From an uncultured Oscillospiraceae bacterium (GTDB lineage: Bacteria > Bacillota > Clostridia > Oscillospirales > Oscillospiraceae): a DNA stretch of 64,000 bases. Positions within the stretch are counted from its first letter, which is position 1, and the number at the start of each line of letters is the position of its first letter. The translations under genes and the position numbers were made by a program. The stretch spans positions 1 through 64,000 of the forward strand of contig CALWXF010000002.1 of the NCBI GenBank assembly GCA_944385445.1, given 5' to 3'. Below are positions 1 through 7,865 of the stretch, in pieces. The notes beneath the pieces are model-generated. The model was not told the origin of the DNA, did no database searches, and saw nothing but the letters and a program-made list of their open reading frames with translations.

Positions 1-64
1 TTCACTCCGGGATTGGATACCACATCCCAAATGATTTTTTCACTGTTTTATCTGTCCACAATTC

Positions 65-93
65 TTGACAAGTTTCCTTGCCGAGAATAACAT
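65..93 (+). promoter_or_regulatory. Sigma-A type promoter before the guaA leader
   Basis: TTGACA (65-70), a 17 bp spacer and TAACAT (88-93) form a near-consensus promoter. It would start transcription near position 100, just upstream of the structured leader and about 270 bases before guaA. Confidence 0.65.
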
Positions 94-111
94 GGCATAT
101 AGGTTGTTATA

Positions 112-206
112 TGTTCGAATTTGGCGAGTGGGAGTAACTGGAAGATACAACGAAACCACAAGAGCCGTCCGATTGGAAAGATCGGGCGGCTCTTGCTAGT
201 CCAGTC
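112..206 (+). promoter_or_regulatory. Structured 5' leader, possibly a yybP-ykoY (Mn2+) type riboswitch
   Basis: The stretch holds TGGGAGTAAC (129-138), a strong hairpin (161-173 with 181-193) and GCTAGTCC downstream. The order GGGAGTA, long hairpin, GC-AG-CC tail resembles the yybP-ykoY fold, and GAGTGG/CCAGTC could form a P1 stem with one mismatch. The clear yybP-ykoY element at 27.02-27.11 kb in this window shares the GGGAGTA motif. The partner gene, guaA, would be unusual for a manganese switch. The hairpin has no good U-tract. Tentative. Confidence 0.35.
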
Positions 207-230
207 AGAGAATGGCATGAAAAGAACAAG

Positions 231-336
231 TTGATTTTTGGTCGGAAATTTGTTAAATTAAAAATAAATCATCGAATCGTTATCCCCGGCCTGGCAGCAT
301 CTGCCCGATTCGGTTTCCTCCGGCCTGGAGCCGGAG
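231..336 (+). promoter_or_regulatory. Second promoter and two-hairpin 5' UTR of guaA
   Basis: TTGATT (231-236), a 17 bp spacer and TAAATT (254-259) form a plausible second promoter. The following leader has a stem CGAATCG/CGATTCG (273-279 with 306-312) enclosing GGCAG-cat-CTGCC, and a hairpin CTCCGGC/GCCGGAG (318-336). The ribosome binding site AAGGAGG lies about 10 bases before the ATG. I recognise no known riboswitch class in these two hairpins. Confidence 0.45.
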
Positions 337-369
337 CAAATCATCCATTTTATAAGGAGGACAAACGAG

Positions 370-1350
370 ATGCAAAACAACAAGCGTCCTGACAACATGG
401 AGCGGATTACCACCCCCGCTCTGGCGGAAGCCTTCATTGACCAGCAGGTAGCGGAAATTCGGGCCCAGGTGGGAGACAAAAAGGTGCTGCTGGCCCTGTC
501 CGGCGGCGTGGACTCCTCTGTGGTGGCCGCTCTTCTCATCAAGGCCATCGGCAAGCAGCTGGTGTGCGTGCACGTCAACCACGGCCTGCTGCGCAAGGGC
601 GAGCCTGAGCAGGTGGTGCAGGTGTTCCGCAATGAGATGGACGCCAACCTGATCTATGTGGACGCTGTGGACCGCTTCCTGGACAAGCTGGCCGGGGTGG
701 AGGAGCCGGAGCGCAAGCGCAAGATCATCGGCGCTGAGTTCATCCGTGTCTTTGAGGAGGAGGCCCGCAAGCTGGAGGGCATTGAGTTCCTGGCCCAGGG
801 TACCATCTACCCCGACATCCTGGAGAGTGGCCCCGTGAAGGCCCACCACAACGTGGGCGGCCTGCCTGAGGATCTGAAGTTCGAGCTGGTGGAGCCCATC
901 AAGCTGCTGTTTAAGGACGAGGTCCGTGTGGTGGGTAAGGCTCTGGGCCTGCCCGACAACATGGTCTTCCGTCAGCCCTTCCCCGGCCCCGGTCTGGGCG
1001 TGCGCTGCCTGGGCGCCATCACCCGTGACCGCCTGGAGGCTGTGCGGGAGAGCGACGCCATTCTGCGGGAGGAGTTTGCCAAGAACGGCCTGGAGGGCAA
1101 GGTCTGGCAGTACTTTACCGCCATCCCCAACTTCAAGAGCGTGGGCGTCCGGGACGACAAGCGCACCGACGAGTGGCCTGTCATCATCCGTGCTGTGAAC
1201 ACCAAGGACGCCATGACCGCCACCGTGGAGGATGTGCCCTTTGCACTGCTCCAGCACATCACCCACCGCATCACCCACGAGGTGAAGGGGGTCAACCGTG
1301 TCCTGTACGATCTGACGCCCAAGCCCACTGGCACCATTGAATGGGAATAA
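370..1350 (+). CDS. guaA: GMP synthase, ATP pyrophosphatase subunit without glutaminase domain
   Basis: Converts XMP to GMP, using ATP and ammonia, in the last step of guanine nucleotide synthesis. The 326-residue protein begins directly with the ATP-PPase domain: the P-loop SGGVDSS is at residues 44-50, followed by the GuaA dimerisation domain ending in TIEWE. Usual bacterial GuaA is about 510-525 residues with an N-terminal class I glutamine amidotransferase, which is absent here. The start is preceded by AAGGAGG. This matches the archaeal-type two-subunit arrangement, where a separate GATase supplies ammonia; no such gene is in the window. Gene end is followed by a strong terminator, so it is probably monocistronic. 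Confidence 0.93.
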   Translation: MQNNKRPDNMERITTPALAEAFIDQQVAEIRAQVGDKKVLLALSGGVDSSVVAALLIKAIGKQLVCVHVNHGLLRKGEPEQVVQVFRNEMDANLIYVDAVDRFLDKLAGVEEPERKRKIIGAEFIRVFEEEARKLEGIEFLAQGTIYPDILESGPVKAHHNVGGLPEDLKFELVEPIKLLFKDEVRVVGKALGLPDNMVFRQPFPGPGLGVRCLGAITRDRLEAVRESDAILREEFAKNGLEGKVWQYFTAIPNFKSVGVRDDKRTDEWPVIIRAVNTKDAMTATVEDVPFALLQHITHRITHEVKGVNRVLYDLTPKPTGTIEWE

Positions 1351-1366
1351 CTGGAGAATATGACCG

Positions 1367-1401
1367 GCAAAAAGGACCGCTCATAGAGTGGTCCTTTTTG
1401 C
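1367..1401 (+). terminator. Intrinsic terminator of guaA
   Basis: GCAAAAAGGACC pairs with GGTCCTTTTTGC around an 11-base loop, giving a stem that ends in a T-run. Confidence 0.85.
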
Positions 1402-1449
1402 AACTGTGGACTGTGGAGCAACTAAAAGAAATGAGTCGAACAGAATTAG

Positions 1450-1563
1450 AAATATCTTCTCTACATTGAAAATGGACAGGAGACCATTTACGGGGAGGCC
1501 TATCGGCTGGCCGATGGGAATTTGACCCAGAATTCAACGCTGAAAGGCTCCGTAATGGTGTGA
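1450..1563 (+). pseudogene. Short stranded reading frame, possible C-terminal gene remnant
   Basis: Between the guaA terminator and another + strand terminator lies an open stretch of 37 codons with no start codon. It runs from a TAG to a TGA and reads KYLLYIENGQETIYGEAYRL..., which looks like a soluble protein tail rather than random sequence. It has no ribosome binding site. The terminator only a few bases downstream suggests it is what is left of a deleted gene. The parent family is not recognised. Confidence 0.25.
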
Positions 1564-1567
1564 GAAC

Positions 1568-1607
1568 AGAGCGAATCGGCCTGATGAACAGGTCGGTTCG
1601 CTCTTTT
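1568..1607 (+). terminator. Intrinsic terminator
   Basis: AGAGCGAA and an inner CGGCC pair with GGTCGG and TTCGCTCT, followed by TTTT. It faces + transcription and lies just beyond the 3' end of the convergent methyltransferase gene. Confidence 0.7.
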
Positions 1608-1619
1608 GCATGTGGGCGA

Positions 1620-2138
1620 TCAGGGCTTTTGCCAGACCATGTGGAAGCCATCAGGCCCCGACTGGTGTTTGACGGGAATCAGCCCCGCCTCCACGCACAG
1701 GCCGGAAATCGAGCTTTCATTCTGTGTACCCAGTTTCCCCACCCCATAGGTAGTGGAAATGTGTTCATTAGGCAGTTGAATCTCCAGGGAAATGCAGAAA
1801 GGCTCTGGATAGGCGGATTCAATGTCACAGTCCCAAATGTAGAGGAGTCCGCCGGGAACTAAAACCCGTGCGGCTTCTGTGATGGCTTTCTCCTGAACAT
1901 CGGTATCCATAAACATCAGGGTAAAAAAGAATGTGACGTGTTCGAAAGAGAAGGCAGGGAATTGCAAGTCTGTGGCATCCATTCGAATTTTTTCAAAGCC
2001 GCCTGGCGCTTCATCCAGTTCTTCCTGCCGATGGTCAATGGCGGTTACTTGGGATTGATAGAGGCGCCCAATCACCCCTTCGCCACCTCCGCCGATGTCG
2101 AGAATGTGACCGGACAGTTCCTTATTCAAAGTGAGCAT
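1620..2138 (-). CDS. Class I SAM-dependent methyltransferase
   Basis: Small 172-residue methyltransferase. Motif I is the glycine-rich LDIGGGGEG near residues 13-21. The acidic IDH follows at the end of strand 2, and the MDATDLQFP and LVPGGLLYI segments match motifs II-III of the Rossmann-like fold. The start is supported by AGGAGG eight bases upstream. It follows the ABC exporter gene by 18 bases on the same strand, so the two form one operon. The substrate cannot be read from sequence. A role in modifying or resisting a small molecule exported by the neighbouring transporter is only a guess from context. Confidence 0.8.
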   Translation of the reverse strand: MLTLNKELSGHILDIGGGGEGVIGRLYQSQVTAIDHRQEELDEAPGGFEKIRMDATDLQFPAFSFEHVTFFFTLMFMDTDVQEKAITEAARVLVPGGLLYIWDCDIESAYPEPFCISLEIQLPNEHISTTYGVGKLGTQNESSISGLCVEAGLIPVKHQSGPDGFHMVWQKP

Positions 2139-2156
2139 GGGTGCATCCTCCTGAGT

Positions 2157-3869
2157 TTACTGAGAAATTTGATAGAGGGAATAGAAATAGCCCTTTCGCT
2201 CCAGAAGTTCCTCAAAGGTTCCGCACTCCTCGATAGAGCCGTTGTGCAGCACCAAAATCTCATCATACTGGCGGAGAATGGGCGCATCCAGACGGTGAGA
2301 TACCACGATGCGCATGGTGGAGTCCAGGCCTAGGATGGTCTGCAACACGGCACTGGCGGTCTCGTTGTCCAGGGAGGCCTCCGCCTCGTCCACCAAGATA
2401 ATGGGGGATTTACGGATGAGGCACCGGGCAATGGACACCCGCTGACGCTCGCCGCCGGACAGGTGACAGCCGCCCTCTCCACACAGGTAACCCATACCCT
2501 TGGCGGCACAGAGGGTGGACAGTCCAGCACGTTGGATGGCGTGGTCCAACTCCTCCTGTGGGAAGTCCCGAAACATGGTGATGTTATTTTCAATGGAACT
2601 GTTAAAGCAGAACACCTCTTGCTGAATCATGGAGACATGTTCCAGCAGTTGATCCAGGTCCAGCTCACGGAGTTCGGTTCCATCGTATTGGATATGGCCT
2701 GTATAACCGGGGAGAAAGCCCACCAGCAATTTTAGAAGCGTAGACTTTCCGCTGCCGCTTCCACCCACCAGGGCGTAGCGTTTGCCTGCTTCAAAGGTGT
2801 GGCTGATGGCGTGGAGCACAGGGCGGCCATTGTCATACCCAAAGGAAAGGTCTTTCAGGGTAATGGAGGAGGGAGCGGTGGACAGAGTGGCTTTGCAACT
2901 TTGGGTGGTGTGGGTGTCCTCAATATCTCGGCCAATGCGCTGAATCAGGGCATTGGCGGCGTGGCGGTTGGCTACAAGGACACCCAGGCTTCGGATGGGG
3001 CTGAGCATATTGCCGCTGAGTTCATAGAAGCCGATGATTTTACCCACGCTGATTTGCCCGTTGAAGGCCAGGAGAAAGCCCACAGAGAGGAAGATCACGG
3101 ACACCAATATGGATGCAATGCTTCCTGCCAGGGATACCGTGTCATTGGAGGCACGGCGTTTCTGCTTGGTGGATTCCAGCTCCACGTTTTTCTCCTGGAA
3201 AACCGACATGATTTGCTGCTCGGCTTGAAAACTTTTGATAACGGTAAAGCCACTGAGCAGGTCTTTGGTCTGAGCCACAAAATCCGAGGCTTTTTCCATG
3301 GTCTCCGCCTCATTTTTCACCACTTTGCCGCCAAAACGGAAGGAGACCAGAATGGCAATCATAGAGGAGACCACCAGGGTAATCCCCAGTGGAACGTTGA
3401 GGATTAACAGTACTGCCGCCGTCACCACATAGTTTAAAATCTCTACAAAGAGGTTCAGTTCACCCACCAGATAGTTCTGTTCAATGGAATTGAGGTCGTT
3501 GGAGAAGGCAGAGATAAACTTGGCGGTGTCTCCGCTGGCATAGCTGGAGATGGGCTGGCGCAATATCTTGGAAAAGACGTAGTTTTTAAATTGGGTCAGG
3601 GCCTTGCGCAGATAGGTGTTCTGGTACTTCCTCCGAAACAACCCACAGGCCATATTGGCCACGATATACACCCCCACCATGGCCAGGCCATAGAGAAACT
3701 TTTGAATGCTCTGGTATTCCAGCGACTCCACAACAAAAGTGAAAATCAGGCTGGAGCTGATGCCCATGACCACCACCAGAAGTTTCCCAACCAGGGATAA
3801 GATGTAGTTTTTGCGGTTATCTATGTGAAATTGTTGCCGTAACATGGCGACTTCTCTCTGTTCTCGCAT
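2157..3869 (-). CDS. ABC exporter, fused permease and ATPase
   Basis: A 570-residue half-transporter with a six-helix type I exporter domain (about residues 25-310) and a C-terminal nucleotide-binding domain. Walker A is GGSGSGKST near residue 370. The signature is LSGGERQR, Walker B is IILVDEAEASLD, and the H-loop is VVSHR. The start was set at the ATG preceded by GAGGA, 28 codons inside the longest open frame; a second ATG (Met-9) is possible. It probably dimerises to export peptides, lipids or drugs. It is divergent from a padR gene whose two operators lie in the shared upstream region, so joint control is likely. The substrate is unknown. Confidence 0.88.
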   Translation of the reverse strand: MREQREVAMLRQQFHIDNRKNYILSLVGKLLVVVMGISSSLIFTFVVESLEYQSIQKFLYGLAMVGVYIVANMACGLFRRKYQNTYLRKALTQFKNYVFSKILRQPISSYASGDTAKFISAFSNDLNSIEQNYLVGELNLFVEILNYVVTAAVLLILNVPLGITLVVSSMIAILVSFRFGGKVVKNEAETMEKASDFVAQTKDLLSGFTVIKSFQAEQQIMSVFQEKNVELESTKQKRRASNDTVSLAGSIASILVSVIFLSVGFLLAFNGQISVGKIIGFYELSGNMLSPIRSLGVLVANRHAANALIQRIGRDIEDTHTTQSCKATLSTAPSSITLKDLSFGYDNGRPVLHAISHTFEAGKRYALVGGSGSGKSTLLKLLVGFLPGYTGHIQYDGTELRELDLDQLLEHVSMIQQEVFCFNSSIENNITMFRDFPQEELDHAIQRAGLSTLCAAKGMGYLCGEGGCHLSGGERQRVSIARCLIRKSPIILVDEAEASLDNETASAVLQTILGLDSTMRIVVSHRLDAPILRQYDEILVLHNGSIEECGTFEELLERKGYFYSLYQISQ

Positions 3870-3920
3870 GCGTGGTCCTCGTTTCTCTTGGGATGGGTGG
3901 CATATGTGCCACTGTTGCCC

Positions 3921-3929
3921 ATTGTACCA
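3921..3929 (-). promoter_or_regulatory. Extended -10 element for the ABC exporter operon
   Basis: On the minus strand this reads TGGTACAAT, an extended -10 (TG-N-TACAAT) without a good -35. It lies about 50 bases upstream of the exporter start and 45 bases from the nearer PadR operator. Confidence 0.4.
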
Positions 3930-3965
3930 TGGAAATCCCCCAAATTCCACCATTTAAAAATACAG

Positions 3966-4019
3966 TTGACTTTCTCGATATTCGAGTTATAATGAAGGTG
4001 AAGGAACTCGATATTCGAG
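3966..4019 (+). promoter_or_regulatory. padR promoter with two palindromic operators
   Basis: TTGACT (3966-3971), a 16 bp spacer and a perfect TATAAT (3988-3993) form the promoter. Two identical 13-mers CTCGATATTCGAG lie at 3974-3986, inside the spacer, and at 4007-4019, over the start of the transcript. Their centres are 33 bp apart, three helical turns. Placement over the promoter fits repression by the PadR protein encoded immediately downstream. Confidence 0.8.
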
Positions 4020-4036
4020 AAACGGGAGGTGGGACG

Positions 4037-4360
4037 ATGGCCAGAGAGAAGTTCAAGACCCTCACCGAGCAGATGTTTTATCTCCTGCTCTGTCTGCACC
4101 AGGAGCGCCGTGGCATGGAGATTTTGGAGCGGGTGCAGGAGATGACAGGGGGGAGGGTGCGCATCGGTTCTGGCACCCTCTACGACCTCCTGGAGCTGTT
4201 TGTGGAAGAGGGGATGATTCGTCAGACCCGTGTGGAGGGGCGGCGGCGGAGCTATCTCATCACCCACAAGGGGAAGGAGATGCTGGAGCGGGAGTGTCAA
4301 CGCCTCCGCAGCCAGTTGGACGATTATGACCGTGTGCGCAGAGAGGAGGACAAACTATGA
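4037..4360 (+). CDS. PadR family transcriptional repressor
   Basis: A 107-residue winged-helix regulator. The N-terminal segment LTEQMFYLLLCL...GMEILERVQE and the wing TRVEGRRRSYLITHKGKEML are typical of PadR, followed by a short C-terminal dimerisation helix. The ATG is preceded by GGGAGGTGG. Two identical palindromes overlap its promoter, so autorepression is expected. Its stop codon overlaps the start of the DUF2812 gene (ATGA), a common pairing in Firmicutes where PadR and a DUF2812 membrane protein respond to membrane-active compounds. The effector is not known. Confidence 0.9.
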   Translation: MAREKFKTLTEQMFYLLLCLHQERRGMEILERVQEMTGGRVRIGSGTLYDLLELFVEEGMIRQTRVEGRRRSYLITHKGKEMLERECQRLRSQLDDYDRVRREEDKL

Positions 4361-5709
4361 GACAGACCAAGCGAAGAATGGAGCTGGTGTCCTTTTACGA
4401 CCATACCGGTATTGAGCGCCATCTCACTCGGATGGCCCGAAAGGGCTGGAAGGTGGAGAAGATAAACAATTACTTCTGGACCTACCGGAGAATTGAGCCC
4501 CAGGAACTGCAAGTGGCGGTGACCTATTTTCCCAAGGCCTCGGACTTTGACCCCTTCCCCTCTGGGGAGCAGCAGACCCTCATTGACTACTGTGAGGAGA
4601 CGGGGTGGGAGCTGGCCTGTACCTGGTTCCAGATGCAGGTGTTTTACAGTGAACGGGAAAACCCCACCCCCATCCACACGGAACCAGAGTTGGAGGTGCG
4701 TATCATCCACCAGGCCTGTAAGGCCAACTATCTCCGTGGGCTTTGGTTTGTGTTGGCGCTGGGATTGATCGGCAGCGTGTTGTATACCTCTACATGGATC
4801 AGTGATACCCTGCGCATGCTGGCAAGCCCCGGGGATTTTCTCGTTGGTATGTGCGGCTTGAGCCTGTTCCTGATCGGCGGGGTGGAACTCGTTGCATACT
4901 ACACTTGGCGGCATCGGGCCAAGCGGGCAGCCCAACAGGGGCTGTTTTTGGACACACCCTCCACAAAAAAGTTTCAAATCGCCATGATGGTGCTGTTGGT
5001 GGCAGCCCTGGCTTGGTGGGGCGTGAATTTGGTCCTGGCGGGAAATCCGTTGATGGCATGGGTTGTCCTCTTTGTGACCGTAGGCTATGGAGTGCTCATC
5101 GCTTTGACCATGGGCGTGAAGAGTCTTCTCAAAGAGGTGGGCGTTTCCACCGGAGCCAATCGTGGGCTGACCATACTGGCCTGCGCTGTGTTTGCCTTTG
5201 TGATTATGGGCGGTGCGGTGAAGTTTGGAGTGTACCTGGCCACAGGGGCGGAGGACCCCGAAGATCTTGCCCTCTATGTGGAGACGCCCCTGTATATGAC
5301 CGATTTGGTGGGAGAGCAAGAGGTGTTTTTCTCCAATGCCACCAGCTCGGACCAGTCCCTGCTGCTCCAGCGCCTGAAGGTGGAGCAGCTGCCCTGGGGC
5401 CGGGAAGATGAGACCCCACAGATGACCTATGAGCGGTACACGGTGTCTGTACCCGCCCTGTACTCCTTCTGTGTGGGGCAGATGAAGCGGCAGATGCTGA
5501 TAAAAGCCTATTGGGATGGGGAGATGGTATCTGTGGATGCCACGCCCTGGGGCGCAGAGGAGGCCTACCGCCTGGTGGCCAAGGACGGCACCCAGCGCAA
5601 CATGTTCCTGTTGTGCAGAGGAAATACCCTGGTGTCTCTGGACATGAGTTGGGATCCCACTGCAGAGCAGATGGCCTTGGTGGGAGAGAGACTCCTGGAA
5701 ACTGGATAG
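4357..5709 (+). CDS. DUF2812 membrane protein
   Basis: The 450-residue protein begins with a DUF2812-like domain (residues 1-110): MARKGWKVEKINNYFWTYRR and a following beta-rich part typical of the family. Four hydrophobic segments follow (about residues 130-310). A C-terminal hydrophilic domain of about 140 residues ends in QMALVGERLLETG. It is translationally coupled to padR by a 4-base overlap. DUF2812 proteins are of unknown function; partnering with PadR suggests sensing or resistance at the membrane. A strong terminator follows at once, so the unit is padR-DUF2812 only. Confidence 0.82.
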   Translation: MRQTKRRMELVSFYDHTGIERHLTRMARKGWKVEKINNYFWTYRRIEPQELQVAVTYFPKASDFDPFPSGEQQTLIDYCEETGWELACTWFQMQVFYSERENPTPIHTEPELEVRIIHQACKANYLRGLWFVLALGLIGSVLYTSTWISDTLRMLASPGDFLVGMCGLSLFLIGGVELVAYYTWRHRAKRAAQQGLFLDTPSTKKFQIAMMVLLVAALAWWGVNLVLAGNPLMAWVVLFVTVGYGVLIALTMGVKSLLKEVGVSTGANRGLTILACAVFAFVIMGGAVKFGVYLATGAEDPEDLALYVETPLYMTDLVGEQEVFFSNATSSDQSLLLQRLKVEQLPWGREDETPQMTYERYTVSVPALYSFCVGQMKRQMLIKAYWDGEMVSVDATPWGAEEAYRLVAKDGTQRNMFLLCRGNTLVSLDMSWDPTAEQMALVGERLLETG

Positions 5710-5717
5710 ACAAAATA

Positions 5718-5755
5718 GCGGGACGCCAGTCGGAAAAATCCGAGGGGCGTCCCGC
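5718..5755. terminator. Bidirectional terminator between DUF2812 gene and cytX
   Basis: GCGGGACGCC pairs with GGCGTCCCGC, with an inner CGGA-AAAA-TCCG hairpin. It separates two convergent genes, and each side has a short A/T-rich flank. Confidence 0.7.
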
Positions 5756-5770
5756 TTGACATATGGAGCT

Positions 5771-6940
5771 TTAAGCCCGTTTCCGGGCCACAAAGTGGAC
5801 AGTGTAGCAGAGAAGAATGGTGATCACCATGTCGGGCAGGGTGTTACCCACCAGAATGTCCACCTGCATCAGCAGGCGGTAGGCCACAAAGCCCACCAGC
5901 CAGATGGCCAGGTTCGCCACGTCAAAGGGGTGATGGCTGCTGTCCCGCTTGAGAATGTAGAAGTCCGCAATTTGGATGGCAATCATGGGCGCAAACACCG
6001 AGCCGATAAGGTAGAGAAAATCGGTGATGTCGTCCATGGGGAACAGAATGGCCCCCACAGTGCCCAGAACCGTGGCCCCCAGAGCCACCCACTTGCCATT
6101 GATGCGGGGAGAGAGCACCTGGCTGGAGACTCCGGCGGAGTAGGCGTCCAAGAAGGTGGTGGTGACAGTGGACAGCACAATGATCAGCAGGGCGGCCACG
6201 CCAAGCCCGGCCTTGACCATGATGTCTGCAATGTCAGAACTGCCGGTAAAAATGGCTGCACCCATGCCGATGACGTACATCCACATGCTGACCAGGCCGT
6301 ATACCAGTACACTGGCGGCAGTGGCTTTCAGGGGCTTCTCCGCCTCCCGGGTATAGTCGCTGATGAGGGGCAGCCAGGACAAGGGCATGGCCACGGACAG
6401 CTCCACGGCGGCTCCAAAGCTGAGGGCGTCGGAGGGGCTCACCTGGGCCACGCCGCCACGGAAAATCACCACACTGAGCACCACCGTGAGGATGGTCAGG
6501 GCCAGCATGGACACGGTGTTCACCTTGCCCAGGTTTTTGATACCGATGGAGATCCACACCAGAATGAGCACGCCGATGAGGATAGCCCACGCCCAGGAGC
6601 CAATGTTCCAGGCCCCGTTGGCGGCCAGAGCGCCGTCGTAGATCATGATGGCGGTCCAGCCCACCAGCTGAATGATGTTTAGGATGGCGAAAAACAGGCT
6701 ACCCTTGGCGCCAAAACTGATTTGCACCGTCTCCATGGCGCTTTTTCGGGTCTTTCCCCCGATGAGGCCGGAGAAGAACAGCAGAGCACAGCCGATGATG
6801 TGCCCCAGCACAATGGCGGCCAGGCCCTTGGCAAAGCCCAGGGGAGCAAAGAGGGTGCCGGTGACAATTTCCGCAATGGACACGGCGGCGCCAAACCAAA
6901 TGAGGCCGTTGTCCAGCACAGAGGTTTGCTTGGTTTTCAT
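5771..6940 (-). CDS. cytX: Hydroxymethylpyrimidine permease CytX
   Basis: A 389-residue NCS1-family permease (purine-cytosine permease fold) with about 12 hydrophobic segments. It opens with VLDNGLIWFGAAVSIAEIVTGT, characteristic of CytX proteins. Being last in a TPP-riboswitch operon, it most likely imports hydroxymethylpyrimidine for salvage by ThiD. The start ATG overlaps the thiD stop (ATGA), which fixes the start; the frame is open further upstream inside thiD but that part is not coding. Confidence 0.88.
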   Translation of the reverse strand: MKTKQTSVLDNGLIWFGAAVSIAEIVTGTLFAPLGFAKGLAAIVLGHIIGCALLFFSGLIGGKTRKSAMETVQISFGAKGSLFFAILNIIQLVGWTAIMIYDGALAANGAWNIGSWAWAILIGVLILVWISIGIKNLGKVNTVSMLALTILTVVLSVVIFRGGVAQVSPSDALSFGAAVELSVAMPLSWLPLISDYTREAEKPLKATAASVLVYGLVSMWMYVIGMGAAIFTGSSDIADIMVKAGLGVAALLIIVLSTVTTTFLDAYSAGVSSQVLSPRINGKWVALGATVLGTVGAILFPMDDITDFLYLIGSVFAPMIAIQIADFYILKRDSSHHPFDVANLAIWLVGFVAYRLLMQVDILVGNTLPDMVITILLCYTVHFVARKRA

Positions 6941-7746
6941 CCCTCTGCCTCCTTTGCATACTCCCCCGTCAGGGCGAAGCCGTGATTCAGGGGGCCGGAG
7001 CCTTGGCCAAGGTCCAGCATGGTGGACAGCGCCCCGGAGATGTATGCCTTGGCCCGCTGAATGGATTGCTCCAGAGAGAAGCCCTTGGCCAGATTGGCGG
7101 CAATGGCGCTGGACAGTGTGCAGCCGGTGCCATGGGTGTTTGGGTTGGGGATGCGGGCACCATGGAACCAGGTGTAGGTGCCGTTCACACACAGAAGGTC
7201 GTTGGCGTCATTGACCTGGTGGCCGCCTTTGCACAGAACGGCGCAGCCGAAGGTATCTTCCATGGCTCGGGCCGCCTGTTCCATGTCCGCCTGCGTGCGG
7301 ATGGTCCGGCCGCTGAGGGCCTCGCTCTCTGGAATATTGGGGGTGATCACCGTGGCCAAGGGGAAGAGCAGCTCTTTCATCACGCCCACAGCGCTGTCCT
7401 TGGACAGGACGCTGCCGCTGGTGGCCACCATCACCGGGTCCACCACCACTCGCTGAGCCTGGTAGTGGTGCAGCCGTTCGGCGATCACCTCTACTAGAGC
7501 AGGGGAGGAGACCATGCCGATTTTTACTGCATCCGGTCGGATGTCCTGAAAGACAGCGTCGATCTGCTGCCGCAAAAAGTCCGGAGTAGCCTCCATAATT
7601 CCAAAAACGCCGGTGGTATTCTGGGCGGTGAGGGCTGTGATGGCTGTCATGGCGTATACGCCATTCATGATCATGGTCTTCATATCTGCCTGAATCCCGG
7701 CGCCTCCGCTGGAATCGCTTCCAGCGATTGATAATGCTGTTTTCAT
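6937..7746 (-). CDS. thiD: Hydroxymethylpyrimidine/phosphomethylpyrimidine kinase
   Basis: Phosphorylates HMP to HMP-P and HMP-PP for thiamine synthesis. The 269-residue ribokinase-fold protein has the N-terminal SIAGSDSSGGAGIQADMKT and the C-terminal anion-hole motif NTHGTGCTLSSAIAANLA. The start ATG is preceded by AAGGAGG at seven bases; an upstream in-frame ATG lacks one. It is fourth in the riboswitch-controlled thi operon, 119 bases after the HAD gene, and overlaps cytX. The 119-base gap contains no clear promoter of its own. Confidence 0.95.
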   Translation of the reverse strand: MKTALSIAGSDSSGGAGIQADMKTMIMNGVYAMTAITALTAQNTTGVFGIMEATPDFLRQQIDAVFQDIRPDAVKIGMVSSPALVEVIAERLHHYQAQRVVVDPVMVATSGSVLSKDSAVGVMKELLFPLATVITPNIPESEALSGRTIRTQADMEQAARAMEDTFGCAVLCKGGHQVNDANDLLCVNGTYTWFHGARIPNPNTHGTGCTLSSAIAANLAKGFSLEQSIQRAKAYISGALSTMLDLGQGSGPLNHGFALTGEYAKEAEG

Positions 7747-7865
7747 CAAAAATCCTCCTTTTGTCTTATTCAGCACTATTTTTATTCAGCGACAAAGAGT
7801 GGTGCCCCCGGTTTGCCGCTCAAAACAGCCGACGATCGCCGACGGTTTTTCAAAGAATTGTAGGG

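Noticed and set aside
121-152. GAGTGGGAGTAACTGGAAGA resembles the end of guaA (GAATGGGAATAACTGGAGAA at 1340), suggesting a duplicated guaA tail
   Set aside because: Only the last few codons match and the frame upstream does not look like GuaA. The GGGAGTA motif is better explained as part of a structured leader, though neither reading is certain.
7747-7865. Separate promoter or riboswitch for thiD in the 119-base gap after the HAD gene
   Set aside because: No promoter with acceptable -35 and -10 spacing and no aptamer motif could be found; only an imperfect CG-rich inverted repeat is present.
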